A DNA stretch of 64,000 bases. Origin: Roseburia_C sp031555935 (GTDB taxonomy: Bacteria > Bacillota > Clostridia > Lachnospirales > Lachnospiraceae). Numbering within the stretch: the first letter of the stretch is position 1; the number at the start of each line of letters is the position of its first letter. The DNA is taken from NCBI GenBank assembly GCA_031555935.1, contig JAVBTX010000013.1, forward strand, positions 1-64,000, given 5' to 3'. This document shows, in pieces, positions 38,575 to 47,881 of the stretch. A program made the translations under genes and the position numbers. The notes beneath the pieces are model-generated. The model saw only the letters and a program-made list of their open reading frames with translations, did no database searches and was not told where the DNA came from.

Positions 38575-40446
38575 ATGAAAAATCACTTAAGAAAGTTAAT
38601 AGTAATGGGGATTAGTATCTGCCTTTGTGCTTCAGTCTTGGCAGGATGCGGAAAAAATGATGATGCAAAAGAAACAAATGGAACAGAGGTAGCAGATATA
38701 ACGGAAGATGACGGAAGTGCATTTTCCTTTGCATTGCCAGAGGGTCCAGAGGATTCTGATGTATATATCGAAGCAATACCAGATATTTCCGATGATTTTA
38801 TCCGCGGAATGGATGCATCCATCGTTCTGGTAGAGGAAAATAGTGGAGTTAAATATTACAACTTCGACGGCGAAGAACAAGATGTATTTCACACCTTGGC
38901 AGAAGCTGGCGTAAACTACATGCGGCTTCGTGTATGGAATGACCCATATGACGAAAATGGAAATGGATATGGCGGCGGAAACAATGACGTTGCGACCGCA
39001 ATCACGTTAGGAAAACGGGCCACAAAATATGGCATGAAGGTTAATATTGACTTTCACTATTCTGATTTCTGGGCAGACCCAAAACGTCAGCATGCGCCAA
39101 AAGCATGGGAAGGCATGAGTCTGGAAGAAAAATCAGAAGCCTTGTACGAATTTACCAAAGACAGCCTTGCTGAAATGATTGACGCCGGTGTGGACGTTGG
39201 CATGGTCCAGATTGGTAACGAAATCAACTTCGGAATGTCAGGCGAAACCTCTCAAGCGAACGTACTGGAATTATTAAAATCAGGAAGCAAGGCAGTTCGT
39301 GAAATAGCAGAAACATATAGCAAGGATATTCAGATTGTTGTTCACTATACCAGAGTTCCAGAGGCAGCAAAATTACTTGACCTTGTTGGCTACTTGCAAG
39401 AAGGAAATCTTGATTATGATGTGATTGGTTTGTCCTTCTATCCATTCTGGGATGGAAGCATGAGTAATATGCAAAACGTTGTAAAACAAATACAAGCGGA
39501 TTATGGCAAAGAGGTTGTGATTGCTGAAACCTCCTACTGTTACACCTCAGAGGATGGCGATGGAACCTCAAATAGCTTAGTTGGTATTCATGACTTAGTC
39601 GAAGGATATGAAGCCACCGTTCAAGGACAGGCAAGCATGATTCGTGACGTGATTGCGGCTGCCAGTGAAGCCGGTGCAAAGGGCATCTTTTACTGGGAAG
39701 GAACATGGCTTCCAGTTGGTAAAGCAACTGATGATAATTCCTCAATATGGGAAAAATACGGAAGTGGATGGGCAAGCAGTTATGCATCTGACTATGACCC
39801 AGAGGATGCCGGATTATATTATGGCGGATGCTCTTGGGACAATCAGGCCTTCTTCGATTTTGAAGGACACCCACTGGCATCGTTAAATTTATTCAAATAT
39901 TTGAAATATGGAACAACATTGGAATCAGCAATTGCATATACACCAATTGAAAGAAATAATGAGGAAGACGAGAATAAACTAGATGTTTCCGGATTTACCA
40001 ATCTGGTCAAGAATCCGGGCTTTGAAGAAACAGATACCTCAATGTGGAAGGTCGATTATGTTGGTGAAGAGAATCCGACCGATTTCTTTGAAAAAGCAGA
40101 GGATGCTTATTCGGGAGATTATTCATTCCACTTCTTCTCAGATACCTCAGATATGGAATTTTCGATTGAACAGGAATTTACCGATTTGGAACCGGGAACT
40201 TATTATCTAACGGCATATTCACAAGGTGGTGCTGTCATCGAAGGTTCATTTGAACTCTATGCCATTGTAAATGGAGAAGAACTGACAGATGACTTTATGC
40301 TGACCACATACATTGATTGGAAGAATCCGACCATACCGGAAATAAAGGTAACCGACGGAACCCTTACAATCGGTATACGTGCCAAAACAAACGTAGCAAG
40401 TTGGGGAACCATCGATGAATTTGGTTTATATAAAATTTCTGACTAA
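38575..40446 (+). CDS. GH53 arabinogalactan endo-beta-1,4-galactanase, lipoprotein
   Basis: This ~623-residue protein begins with a lipoprotein signal (lipobox LAGC, C25), so it is anchored to the outside of the membrane. The GH53 barrel (about 65-470) contains RLRVWNDPYDENG, the acid/base glutamate in IGNEINFG (E216) and the nucleophile in IAETSY (E318). The C-terminal ~140 residues (NPGFEETDTSMW ...) form a jelly-roll binding module like CBM61. It cuts pectic galactan side chains. AGGAGG precedes the ATG at 38575; an ATG at 38566 overlaps that site. Confidence 0.93.
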   Translation: MKNHLRKLIVMGISICLCASVLAGCGKNDDAKETNGTEVADITEDDGSAFSFALPEGPEDSDVYIEAIPDISDDFIRGMDASIVLVEENSGVKYYNFDGEEQDVFHTLAEAGVNYMRLRVWNDPYDENGNGYGGGNNDVATAITLGKRATKYGMKVNIDFHYSDFWADPKRQHAPKAWEGMSLEEKSEALYEFTKDSLAEMIDAGVDVGMVQIGNEINFGMSGETSQANVLELLKSGSKAVREIAETYSKDIQIVVHYTRVPEAAKLLDLVGYLQEGNLDYDVIGLSFYPFWDGSMSNMQNVVKQIQADYGKEVVIAETSYCYTSEDGDGTSNSLVGIHDLVEGYEATVQGQASMIRDVIAAASEAGAKGIFYWEGTWLPVGKATDDNSSIWEKYGSGWASSYASDYDPEDAGLYYGGCSWDNQAFFDFEGHPLASLNLFKYLKYGTTLESAIAYTPIERNNEEDENKLDVSGFTNLVKNPGFEETDTSMWKVDYVGEENPTDFFEKAEDAYSGDYSFHFFSDTSDMEFSIEQEFTDLEPGTYYLTAYSQGGAVIEGSFELYAIVNGEELTDDFMLTTYIDWKNPTIPEIKVTDGTLTIGIRAKTNVASWGTIDEFGLYKISD

Positions 40447-40455
40447 TGCAAATTT

Positions 40456-40494
40456 AAGCCATTACGGAGCGAAAACTCTGTAATGGCTTTTTTT
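40456..40494 (+). terminator. Intrinsic terminator after the galactanase gene
   Basis: AAGCCATTACGGAG pairs with CTCTGTAATGGCTT and is followed by a T-run. Confidence 0.85.
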
Positions 40495-40549
40495 AGATAT
40501 ATCAAAATAAATAAACTTAATGTATAATATTTTGGAGGTGATCTGAATT

Positions 40550-40872
40550 ATGGAATACATAGATGCAAAGAAAATTGTAATGAACACGAAGAGCCTGAAT
40601 TGGAATTATCTGGCCTTTGAATATAGTATGAACATATATTGGGGCTGTAATCACGGTTGTATTTATTGTTATGCCAGGAGCGATTACTATGATAAAATCG
40701 GCAACCTCGGCGGAAATTTCGACTGCATTAGAGCCAAAAAGGATGCACTTCAGATAATCCGGGATGATTTGCGCAGAAAAGTAAAACCATCAGTTGTGAT
40801 ATGAGGGCATCCAATCACAGGATACGGCAAGGGTATGATAATCAGTTGGTACTGAATTTATTTGATAATTAA
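40550..40872 (+). pseudogene. Truncated SPL-type radical SAM gene
   Basis: The ATG at 40550 has TTGGAGG upstream and a TATAAT at 40523-40528. The 84-residue product holds the radical SAM cluster motif in WGCNHGCIYCYARSDYY, typical of spore-photoproduct-lyase-like proteins, but stops at KPSVVI. An overlapping ATG frame (40801-40872) reads RIRQGYDNQLVLNLFDN, which could be the old C-terminus. About 200 residues of the core are missing, so it is probably an internal deletion with frameshift. Confidence 0.7.
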
Positions 40873-40903
40873 AAAAATCTGGTTCAATCTGGAGGCAATA
40901 CAA

Positions 40904-42190
40904 ATGAGATATTCACCAATTAACATCAGCATCGAACTCGTATGTGTATTAGTCGTATTAACTATATTATTTTTACATATGGGAAAACAAAACAAGACAC
41001 GACAGGATAAGATATTTGCACTGAAGTTGGTTTTTTTTATAATACAAGCGCTATGTGATGTCGTCGCATGGTGGCTTGGCGGTGCACCTGGAATCATTGC
41101 CTTAGTGTCAACACATATAGCCAATTTTCTGCTGCAAGCAGTTGGCGGGGTTACCTTTTTTTTATTTTGGTTATATCTGATTCCGAGTACGTCAAAAGAA
41201 GTAAAAGCATCACGGCTCATGAAATGGTGTGTTTGGGTGGTTGGGATATTAAGCGTGACAGCATTTGCGACCGCCATTTTAAACCTATGGAATGGAATGT
41301 ATTATTGGATTGATGAAAACAATCACTATCATTGGGGCGACTGGGAAACATTACCTTACTTTATGTTTATGGTAGAAACCGTATTGCTGATTATTGTTGT
41401 ACTGTATTGCCGCAAGTCGTTAAATAAAAAAGAGTTGCGGGCATTTTTATCCTATGGACTGCTGCCGTTTATTGCGGCAATTATAACGATTGGGCTGCCG
41501 AAGCTAATGGTAATATATCCCGCCACAACAGTCGCTCTGCTGCTCATCTATGTCGATGTGCAAAAAGAACAGGAAAAAAAGTTGGAATTGGAGCTTACCG
41601 AAAACCGTATTTCGATTATGCTAACCCAGATTCAGCCACATTTTCTATATAATTCGCTGCTGGCAATCCAAGATTTATGCGGGCAGGATGCAGAACAAGC
41701 GGAAAAAACCATTGGTGGATTTTCCGAATATCTGCGCGGCAATTTAGACGCGCTGACCCAAAAAGAGCCGATTTCATTTGAAAAAGAATTGGAGCATGTG
41801 CAAATCTATTTGTCGTTGGAAAAGATACGTTTTGAAGAACGTCTGCAAATAGAATACGATATCCAGGCCAAGAACTTCATGCTGCCCGCCCTGACGTTAC
41901 AGCCGATTGTTGAAAATGCTATTAAGCACGGAGTGACGCAGCGCGTGGAAGGGGGCAAGGTCATCATTCATTCACAAGAGAATGCCACCCATTGGCGGAT
42001 TACGGTCGAAGATAATGGTGTCGGTTTTGACCCAGAACAGATCAAAGCAGATGGACATACCCATGTTGGCATTCAAAACGTGCAGCATCGGCTAGAAGCC
42101 ACATGCGGGGGAATGCTAGAGACCCACAGCATACCGGGGGTGGGTACTACTGCGGTTATAACGATTCCGAAGGGAGGAAATCACAAATGA
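40904..42190 (+). CDS. Multi-TM sensor histidine kinase, LytS/HPK7-like (module 1)
   Basis: This 428-residue kinase has about six to seven hydrophobic segments in its first ~220 residues and no extracellular domain, so it senses something in or at the membrane. The His_kinase box QIQPHFLYNSLLAIQDL (phospho-His 246) is followed by an HATPase with LQPIVENAIKHG and VEDNGVGFD. TGGAGG precedes the ATG. The stop overlaps the response regulator start (ATGA). It is paralogous to the kinase at 47882. Confidence 0.9.
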   Translation: MRYSPINISIELVCVLVVLTILFLHMGKQNKTRQDKIFALKLVFFIIQALCDVVAWWLGGAPGIIALVSTHIANFLLQAVGGVTFFLFWLYLIPSTSKEVKASRLMKWCVWVVGILSVTAFATAILNLWNGMYYWIDENNHYHWGDWETLPYFMFMVETVLLIIVVLYCRKSLNKKELRAFLSYGLLPFIAAIITIGLPKLMVIYPATTVALLLIYVDVQKEQEKKLELELTENRISIMLTQIQPHFLYNSLLAIQDLCGQDAEQAEKTIGGFSEYLRGNLDALTQKEPISFEKELEHVQIYLSLEKIRFEERLQIEYDIQAKNFMLPALTLQPIVENAIKHGVTQRVEGGKVIIHSQENATHWRITVEDNGVGFDPEQIKADGHTHVGIQNVQHRLEATCGGMLETHSIPGVGTTAVITIPKGGNHK

Positions 42191-42981
42191 ATATCATTGC
42201 TGTAGATGATGAACGCCCAGCTTTGCGGATGCTGGAAAAAGCAATTAGACAGGCAGAACCGGAGTGTTCGCTGACCTGCTTTCTGACAGCTATGGAAGCA
42301 ATTGAGTATGCCAAAGAAGAACGGGTTGACGTAGCCTTTTTAGATATTAGAATGGCGGGAAAAAACGGGCTTGAAATGGCCAGAGAACTGAGGGAAATTT
42401 ACCAAAAGACGAACATCCTGTTTGTGACTGGGTATCAGGAATATGCACTAGACGCTTTTGCCTTGGCGGCAAGTGATTATATTATGAAACCGGCGAAACC
42501 GGAGGACATTAGCGCCGGACTAGACAACCTGCGTTATGGGGTCAAGCGTCACCCAGAACCGGAGGTCAGGATAAAATGTTTTGGCGGCTTCGGTGTGTTC
42601 GTTGATGGGAAACCGCTTCTGTTCCCGCGGGTCAAGACGAAGGAATTGCTGGCCTACTTGGTGCATAAGCAGGGCGCAGTAGCCAATACTGCCGAAATCG
42701 CGGCTGTATTATGGGAGGACAAGGCATATACACATTCCGTGCGAACGCAGACACAAAAGGCAATTGGTAACCTGCTCAAGTTATTACAGGATGCAGGAAT
42801 CGGGTATATTGTCGAAAGGGGCTGGAACAGTATGGCAGTAGATGTTGAAAAGTTTTCTTGTGACTTTTATGAGCACCTCAAGGAAGATAACAATTACATC
42901 AGTATCAATAGCGGGGAGTACATGAACGAATATAGTTGGGGAGAATTTGTCGCCGGGTATTTGCACGGCAAAAAAAAATAG
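42187..42981 (+). CDS. Response regulator with SARP-like DNA-binding domain (module 1)
   Basis: This 264-residue protein has a CheY-like receiver (1-120; phospho-Asp D53 in VAFLDIRM) and a C-terminal winged helix of the OmpR/SARP type (about 125-215: KCFGGFGVFVDGKPLLF then TKELLAYLVHKQGA). The BTAD part typical of full SARPs is reduced to a short tail. The start at 42187 has GGGAGG upstream and overlaps the kinase stop. Probable target: the GGTATA direct repeats before the downstream surface operon. Confidence 0.9.
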   Translation: MNIIAVDDERPALRMLEKAIRQAEPECSLTCFLTAMEAIEYAKEERVDVAFLDIRMAGKNGLEMARELREIYQKTNILFVTGYQEYALDAFALAASDYIMKPAKPEDISAGLDNLRYGVKRHPEPEVRIKCFGGFGVFVDGKPLLFPRVKTKELLAYLVHKQGAVANTAEIAAVLWEDKAYTHSVRTQTQKAIGNLLKLLQDAGIGYIVERGWNSMAVDVEKFSCDFYEHLKEDNNYISINSGEYMNEYSWGEFVAGYLHGKKK

Positions 42982-42990
42982 CATGAGCAT

Positions 42991-43039
42991 AAAAATGAAA
43001 CAGGTTGAAAAGATTGAGATTTCAACCTGTTTCATTTTT
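42991..43039. terminator. Perfect 20-bp-arm bidirectional hairpin terminator
   Basis: Arms 42991-43010 and 43020-43039 are exact reverse complements around a 9-nt loop and end in T-runs on both strands. It closes the kinase/regulator operon 9 bp after its stop. Confidence 0.85.
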
Positions 43040-43088
43040 ATGCTGTTTGGCGGTTACTGAGAGCCAGACAGTAATTTTATCATCAGGT

Positions 43089-43121
43089 GGTATACTTTCG
43101 GTATATTTGGTTTTATATAAT
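43089..43121 (+). promoter_or_regulatory. SARP-type operator and promoter of the surface-protein operon
   Basis: GGTATAC (43089-43095) and GGTATAT (43100-43106) are direct heptamer repeats with an 11-bp period. A perfect TATAAT lies at 43116-43121, 9 bp further on. There is no -35 box at the usual distance. This is the layout known for SARP activators (heptamers one helical turn apart just upstream of -10). Response regulator 1 is the obvious candidate. Confidence 0.65.
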
Positions 43122-43157
43122 GTGAAGTAAAGAAAATTTCAAGCAGGAGGAATTCAA

Positions 43158-44570
43158 ATGAAACAGATAAGAAAAGTAATATTATGTTTAGTAATGATGT
43201 GTATGATGTTTTTGCTGCTTCCGGCAGCAATCCCGGTTCAGGCGGCAGCCGAACCAACGGCTTTAAAAGCTACAATTGAAAGTGTCCCGGGTCTAACCGC
43301 TACCTGGAATGACCCAGTGCTGACTGTAACGGGAAGTAATGATTCAATGACCACAGTTTTGGATCTGGCTATCCCAGATGGGGTAGAGATAAATTGGCAA
43401 GCAAATATTAAAGCGACATTAAGCGGTGGTTGACTGCTCCAATTCCGTCCTGAAAGCGTAGATGATGTCGGAACATACAGAATTTCCAATGCAAAATTTG
43501 AAGTGTCAGGTAATTTTCAATATATAATTAGAGTACTCACTTCTGATACAGCAAATAAATTAATTATCGAAAATTGCGAGTTTATTGGGAATTATACCGC
43601 TGATACACCTTCTGAAGGGTTAATTAGAGCCGGTACCGGTGCAACAATCACTGGAACTACGATGCAAGCTACCGGAAATCTAATGTCTACAGTGTGGAAT
43701 AGTGGTGTCCTAACGGTATCTGATAGTACCTTTACTGGAGCTCCAGTGATACTGGATGAACAACAACCTTTTTCTTTTACGAACGGGATGATTATTAATC
43801 CTAACGGCAAAGCACTGCAAAATAGTGGCGGAGGAACCGTGGAAATAGGCGGAAAAGCGCTTGTGTTTGAGAAAAATGACCAACCAGATACAACGGTAGT
43901 ATTAAAGGATAAGGCAATTTTTATTAGCAAAGCAACGGATGAAACAGTTTACGATATGGAGACAACCACGGATTTAACCGTAACACCATCTGATGCAATC
44001 GTATATTGGTCAATTAAAGACGATAAGAGCGGCATTGCTTATGTCAATGGAAATAATCAGGGATTTTTAGAGTTAAGTGAATACACGGTTAACAAGCTAA
44101 ATACATTTGTAGCAGTAACCAAAATTAAAGGTGTGCCAAGTGAAGTGACTGCCGGCCAGAACGTAGGCCTAAGCGTAACAGTTACACCGGTAGAAGCAAC
44201 CAATCAGACGATTGTCTGGTCCGTAAAGGATGCTGGTACAACCGGTGCCACTATCAATAGTAATTACTTAACTACCACGGCAGCAGGAACGGTAGTTATC
44301 ACGGCAACGATTGAAAACGGTGCAGCAGAAGATAAAGACTATCAGCAAGATTTTACAATAACGGTTAAGGAGGAATCAGCCGATTCATCCGACCCAACAA
44401 ATCCAACTGATCCAGCCACACCAACGGATACGCCGACCCAAGCCGCAACACCAACCACCAAGGTACCGAAGACCGGTGATGCATCAATGACGATATTCTG
44501 GTTACTAACCTTGACATTGGCAGGCGGTATTTGTATCGGTGTGAAAAAGACAACAATAGCGAAAAAGTGA
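43158..44570 (+). pseudogene. Wall-anchored surface protein interrupted by one in-frame TGA
   Basis: AGGAGG precedes an ATG with a signal peptide (MKQIRKVILCLVMMCMMFLL). The frame meets a TGA at 43431-43433 (after ATLSGG) and then continues open in the same frame to 44570. The remainder has a parallel-repeat region, a Big2-like Ig domain (GVPSEVTAGQNVGLSVTVTP), a Thr/Pro-rich spacer and a VPKTGD sortase signal with membrane segment and basic tail. A TGG-to-TGA change would explain it. A 90-residue secreted stub, or low read-through, is what this copy would make. Confidence 0.8.
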
Positions 44571-44578
44571 GGACAACC

Positions 44579-46102
44579 ATGAGACAAAAAAGAAGAATAT
44601 TATCCTTAGTAGTAACAATGTGTATGGTATTCATACTATTCCCAGTAATGGCAAAACCAGTGCAGGCAGAAGCTGTGGTAAAGCGGACAGAGCGTCTTAT
44701 AATTGGTATGGGTGACGAATACATGAGCTATATGTCAACGGATGGAACAGAAAAGTCGGCTATTATCAGGGACGGTGATATAACAGATTCGGCGGAAGGC
44801 TGGCAATGGTACTTAAATGGCAACAGCGAGCTGGGCTATGAACCAATGACATTGGTGCTGGATGGAGTGAATATGGAGGTGAATACAGATCTCAAATCCT
44901 GCATTATATCGACCTTTGAAGATCTGAATGTAGTCATAAAAGGAACCAATACACTTACGTGTATCTGTAAAGAAACAGCGTATTCAACAGGTTTAAGTGG
45001 CACCAATATGAATATAATGGGAACCGGAGAATTAAAGATTATATCGAATGCAGAGAGTACTTTGAGGGCTGGTGGACTATGGGCTAGTGGTAATATGACC
45101 ATAAAAGATGCCACCATTACGGTTACTCAAACGAATTCAAGTTCAACAATTCCTACCGGGCTTAGTTACGGAATAAGAGGCAATAACGTGCATATAGACG
45201 GTGCAACCATCAATACCAACGCCACCGGTCCGGGAAATGATTATGGAATTTGTGCAGAACAAGAGCTCAAGGTCAGCGGTAAAAATGTGATTCGAGCATT
45301 CGGCTCGGAATCAGCATTGTATGCAGTAGCAACAAAAGTAAGTGACAACAATCAGGTCTTAGGAAAAGATGCAGCAGGCAACTACTCCGTTCTGAGTACT
45401 TTTAATTCGTCTAAGTTAGTTGAAAAGGCTGATAATTCAGTGGCAATCACTGACGCTATGGTGGGTGAAGCCCGTGTTCTTACTTATGATGGAAATGGAA
45501 ACACCGGAGGAAGTATACCGGCAGAAAAAATAACTGTAATCGTTACATCAGATGTAACGGTACTTGATAATACCGGAGCATTGGAGCGAAACAGCGATAC
45601 ATTTGCCGGCTGGAATACTGCCGCTGATGGCAGTGGAACAGACTATGCCGCTGGTGATGCTATCAATATGTCTGATGACACCACCCTATATGCCAAATGG
45701 GAAGCACCGGCTGAAGCATATACCGTCACTTACGATGGCAACGGCAATACTGCAGGAGCGGTACCGACTGATGCAACCGTATACGGAAAAGACGCAGCCG
45801 CAACTGTATTAGGTAATAGCGGAGGTCTGTCAAAGGACGGCTACACATTTGCGTGCTGGAATACCGCGGCTGATGGCAGCGGAACCGATTATGGCGCGGG
45901 CAATACATTTACCATCAGTAGTAATACCACGCTATATGCGAAGTGGCAGGCAAATGCAGCAGCTTCAGGCACAACCACAAAAACCACGAAGGTCCCAAAG
46001 ACCGGTGATACAAACGCATCATGGATGTGGTTGCTGGCAATAGCAGTTATTAGTGGTGGGACAAGTGTAGTAATATATAGAAAGAAGAAATTCTTTAATT
46101 AG
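44579..46102 (+). CDS. VPKTGD-anchored surface protein with two InlB-type repeats (A)
   Basis: A 507-residue protein with signal peptide (MRQKRRILSLVVTMCMVFIL). The main region (about 30-290; GWQWYLNGNSELGYE, LVLDGVNMEV) resembles carbohydrate-binding beta-helix proteins. Two Listeria-Bacteroides (InlB B) repeats follow (LTYDGNGNT ... LYAKW), ending at about residue 455. A VPKTGD sorting signal begins at ~472, then a membrane segment and RKKK. A weak GAGGAC site precedes the ATG, 8 bp after the upstream gene's stop. It is highly similar to the protein at 50176. No sortase gene is in the window. Confidence 0.85.
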   Translation: MRQKRRILSLVVTMCMVFILFPVMAKPVQAEAVVKRTERLIIGMGDEYMSYMSTDGTEKSAIIRDGDITDSAEGWQWYLNGNSELGYEPMTLVLDGVNMEVNTDLKSCIISTFEDLNVVIKGTNTLTCICKETAYSTGLSGTNMNIMGTGELKIISNAESTLRAGGLWASGNMTIKDATITVTQTNSSSTIPTGLSYGIRGNNVHIDGATINTNATGPGNDYGICAEQELKVSGKNVIRAFGSESALYAVATKVSDNNQVLGKDAAGNYSVLSTFNSSKLVEKADNSVAITDAMVGEARVLTYDGNGNTGGSIPAEKITVIVTSDVTVLDNTGALERNSDTFAGWNTAADGSGTDYAAGDAINMSDDTTLYAKWEAPAEAYTVTYDGNGNTAGAVPTDATVYGKDAAATVLGNSGGLSKDGYTFACWNTAADGSGTDYGAGNTFTISSNTTLYAKWQANAAASGTTTKTTKVPKTGDTNASWMWLLAIAVISGGTSVVIYRKKKFFN

Positions 46103-46114
46103 GAGGAATTATTG

Positions 46115-47653
46115 TTGAAACAGATAAGAAAAGTATTATTATGCTTCGCAGTGATGGGTATGATGTTTTTACTACTTCCAACCATTAAACCCGTGCAGGC
46201 GGTTGAAACCGTAAAGCGGACAAGTGCTCTTAAGCTACTGTGGGGTGTTGATGTGACGTATACTGCTATAGATGGAACAACAAAAGTTCAGGATTCCAGC
46301 CAAAACGACATTACTGATTCAGCGGAGGGCTGGCAATGGTACTTGAATGGCAATAGTGAACTTGGCTATGGACCCAGTACACTAGTTTTGGATGGTATAG
46401 ATATCGAAGCAAATGAAGATGGTAGTAGCATCATAGCTGTTGGTGGAGATGTTCCAACAACAATTGTCATTAAGGGAACAAACACAATTAAGAGTACGGC
46501 TAGCCATTTTACTACCGCATCTGGTATTTACCAAATGGGAGTAGATATTACCATTACCGGAGATGGTACGTTATCCTTTGTAATGTCGGCACCACTTAAC
46601 TTTAAAATGGATTACTCTAGGACGAGAGCAATTTACACAGATGCAACGCTTACAGTAAAGGGTGTGACACTTAATATTTCGCAGGACATATTAGGGACAA
46701 CAGAATCTAGCGATGCAAGTGTTGGAATTTATGGAAAAAATGTATATCTTGAAGATACAACCATAACAAGCAGTTCCATCGGGGCAAGTCTGAATTATGG
46801 TATTCGGGCAACAGAGGAACTAAAGGTAAGCGGCGATTCACATATACAGTGTATCGGAACAACATCGGCATTATCTGCCAAGACAATCTCTTTAAAAGAT
46901 GGTCTTGCGGTACTTGGAAAAAAGGAAGCAGATATCTATACTGTTGCGACCGATTTAAGCAATGATTTCTTGGTAGAAAAAAATAATTCGGAAGTAGTGG
47001 TTCAAGATGCCAAAATAGATAAGGCATACAACCTTACCTATGATGGAAATGGAAGTACCAGTGGTTCTGTGCCAGCCGACGAAGCAGCGTATTTCCAATT
47101 ATCAGAAGTCACCATATTGGATAATACCAATGAATTAAAACGTGGTGAAGCTGCATTTTTGGGCTGGAACACCGCGGCCGACGGCAGCGGAACAGACTAT
47201 GCGGCGGGTGATACGATTACGATTTCTGAAGATACCACGCTATATGCGAAGTGGCAAGAAGCCGCAGCTTTTACAGTCACTTATGATGGCAACGGCAATA
47301 CCGCAGGTGCAGTACCAACCGATGGGACAGGGTATGCAGAAGGGGCATCGGTCAGCGTACTTGGCAATAGCGGCGGATTAGCAAAAGACGGCTACACATT
47401 TGCGTGCTGGAATACCGCGGCTGATGGCAGCGGAACCGATTATACCGAGGGCAATACATTTACCATCAGCAGTAATATAACGCTATATGCGAAGTGGCAG
47501 GGAAATGCAGCAGCTTCAGGGACAACCGCAAAAACCACGAAGGTGCCAAAGACCGGCGATACAAGCGCATCGTGGATGTGGTTACTCGCAATAGCAGTTA
47601 TTAGTGGTGGTACAAGCGCAGTAATGTATCGAAAGAAAAGAACATCAAATTAA
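46115..47653 (+). CDS. VPKTGD-anchored surface protein with two InlB-type repeats (B)
   Basis: A 512-residue paralogue of the preceding gene, with a signal peptide matching that of the 43158 gene (KQIRKVLLCF). The start is a TTG, chosen because AGGAGG lies 8 bp upstream and the paralogue has ATG at this codon; a second TTG lies one codon before. The beta-helix-like region, two InlB B repeats (WNTAADGSGTDY in each) and a VPKTGD signal at ~477 are intact. It is the last gene of the operon and is followed by a terminator. Confidence 0.85.
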   Translation: MKQIRKVLLCFAVMGMMFLLLPTIKPVQAVETVKRTSALKLLWGVDVTYTAIDGTTKVQDSSQNDITDSAEGWQWYLNGNSELGYGPSTLVLDGIDIEANEDGSSIIAVGGDVPTTIVIKGTNTIKSTASHFTTASGIYQMGVDITITGDGTLSFVMSAPLNFKMDYSRTRAIYTDATLTVKGVTLNISQDILGTTESSDASVGIYGKNVYLEDTTITSSSIGASLNYGIRATEELKVSGDSHIQCIGTTSALSAKTISLKDGLAVLGKKEADIYTVATDLSNDFLVEKNNSEVVVQDAKIDKAYNLTYDGNGSTSGSVPADEAAYFQLSEVTILDNTNELKRGEAAFLGWNTAADGSGTDYAAGDTITISEDTTLYAKWQEAAAFTVTYDGNGNTAGAVPTDGTGYAEGASVSVLGNSGGLAKDGYTFACWNTAADGSGTDYTEGNTFTISSNITLYAKWQGNAAASGTTAKTTKVPKTGDTSASWMWLLAIAVISGGTSAVMYRKKRTSN

Positions 47654-47668
47654 GAGATAAATAAAACG

Positions 47669-47712
47669 AGGCCGAGTCTTAAACGTTTCTAAGATTCGGC
47701 CTAATTATTTTT
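47669..47712 (+). terminator. Intrinsic terminator after the surface-protein operon
   Basis: AGGCCGAGTCTTA (47669-47681) pairs with TAAGATTCGGCCT (47690-47702, one mismatch) and is followed by an A/T tract. Confidence 0.75.
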
Positions 47713-47733
47713 CAAATGGGCAAACGGTCTGTG

Positions 47734-47770
47734 GCATGGTTTTCTAAATAGTAGAGAACCATGCTATTTT
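47734..47770. repeat. Hairpin, copy 1 of a duplicated 31-bp element
   Basis: GCATGGTTTTCT (47734-47745) pairs with AGAGAACCATGC (47753-47764) with one mismatch, followed by TATTTTT. The same 31 bases occur at 49970-50000. Here it follows an existing terminator, so it appears to be part of a duplicated regulatory cassette upstream of SARP-type repeats. Confidence 0.7.
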
Positions 47771-47780
47771 TACGTGCACC

Positions 47781-47814
47781 GGTTGCGGTTTGGTTGCAAT
47801 TGGTGGAGTATTAT
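47781..47814 (+). promoter_or_regulatory. SARP-type operator before kinase/regulator module 2
   Basis: GGTTGCG (47781-47787) and GGTTGCA (47792-47798) are direct repeats with an 11-bp period. A degenerate third copy (GGTGGAG) follows at 47802. A -10-like TATTAT lies at 47809-47814. The site is nearly the same as that at 50020-50037, which suggests that response regulator 2 controls its own operon and the surface gene. Confidence 0.6.
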
Positions 47815-47881
47815 ATAAAATAGCAAAATTGACAATACTCATACAAGAAAGATACAATATAAAAAAAGTTGAGAGGTTACC

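Noticed and set aside
39224..39880. Long minus-strand ORF of 218 codons
   Set aside because: It is antisense to the GH53 catalytic domain, with a composition (many His, Arg, Gln) typical of shadow frames.
43431..43433. Selenocysteine or TGA-recoding site
   Set aside because: The residue sits in a secreted structural protein with no redox context. No SECIS-like hairpin is evident just after it, and other genes here use TGA as a normal stop. A nonsense mutation is simpler.
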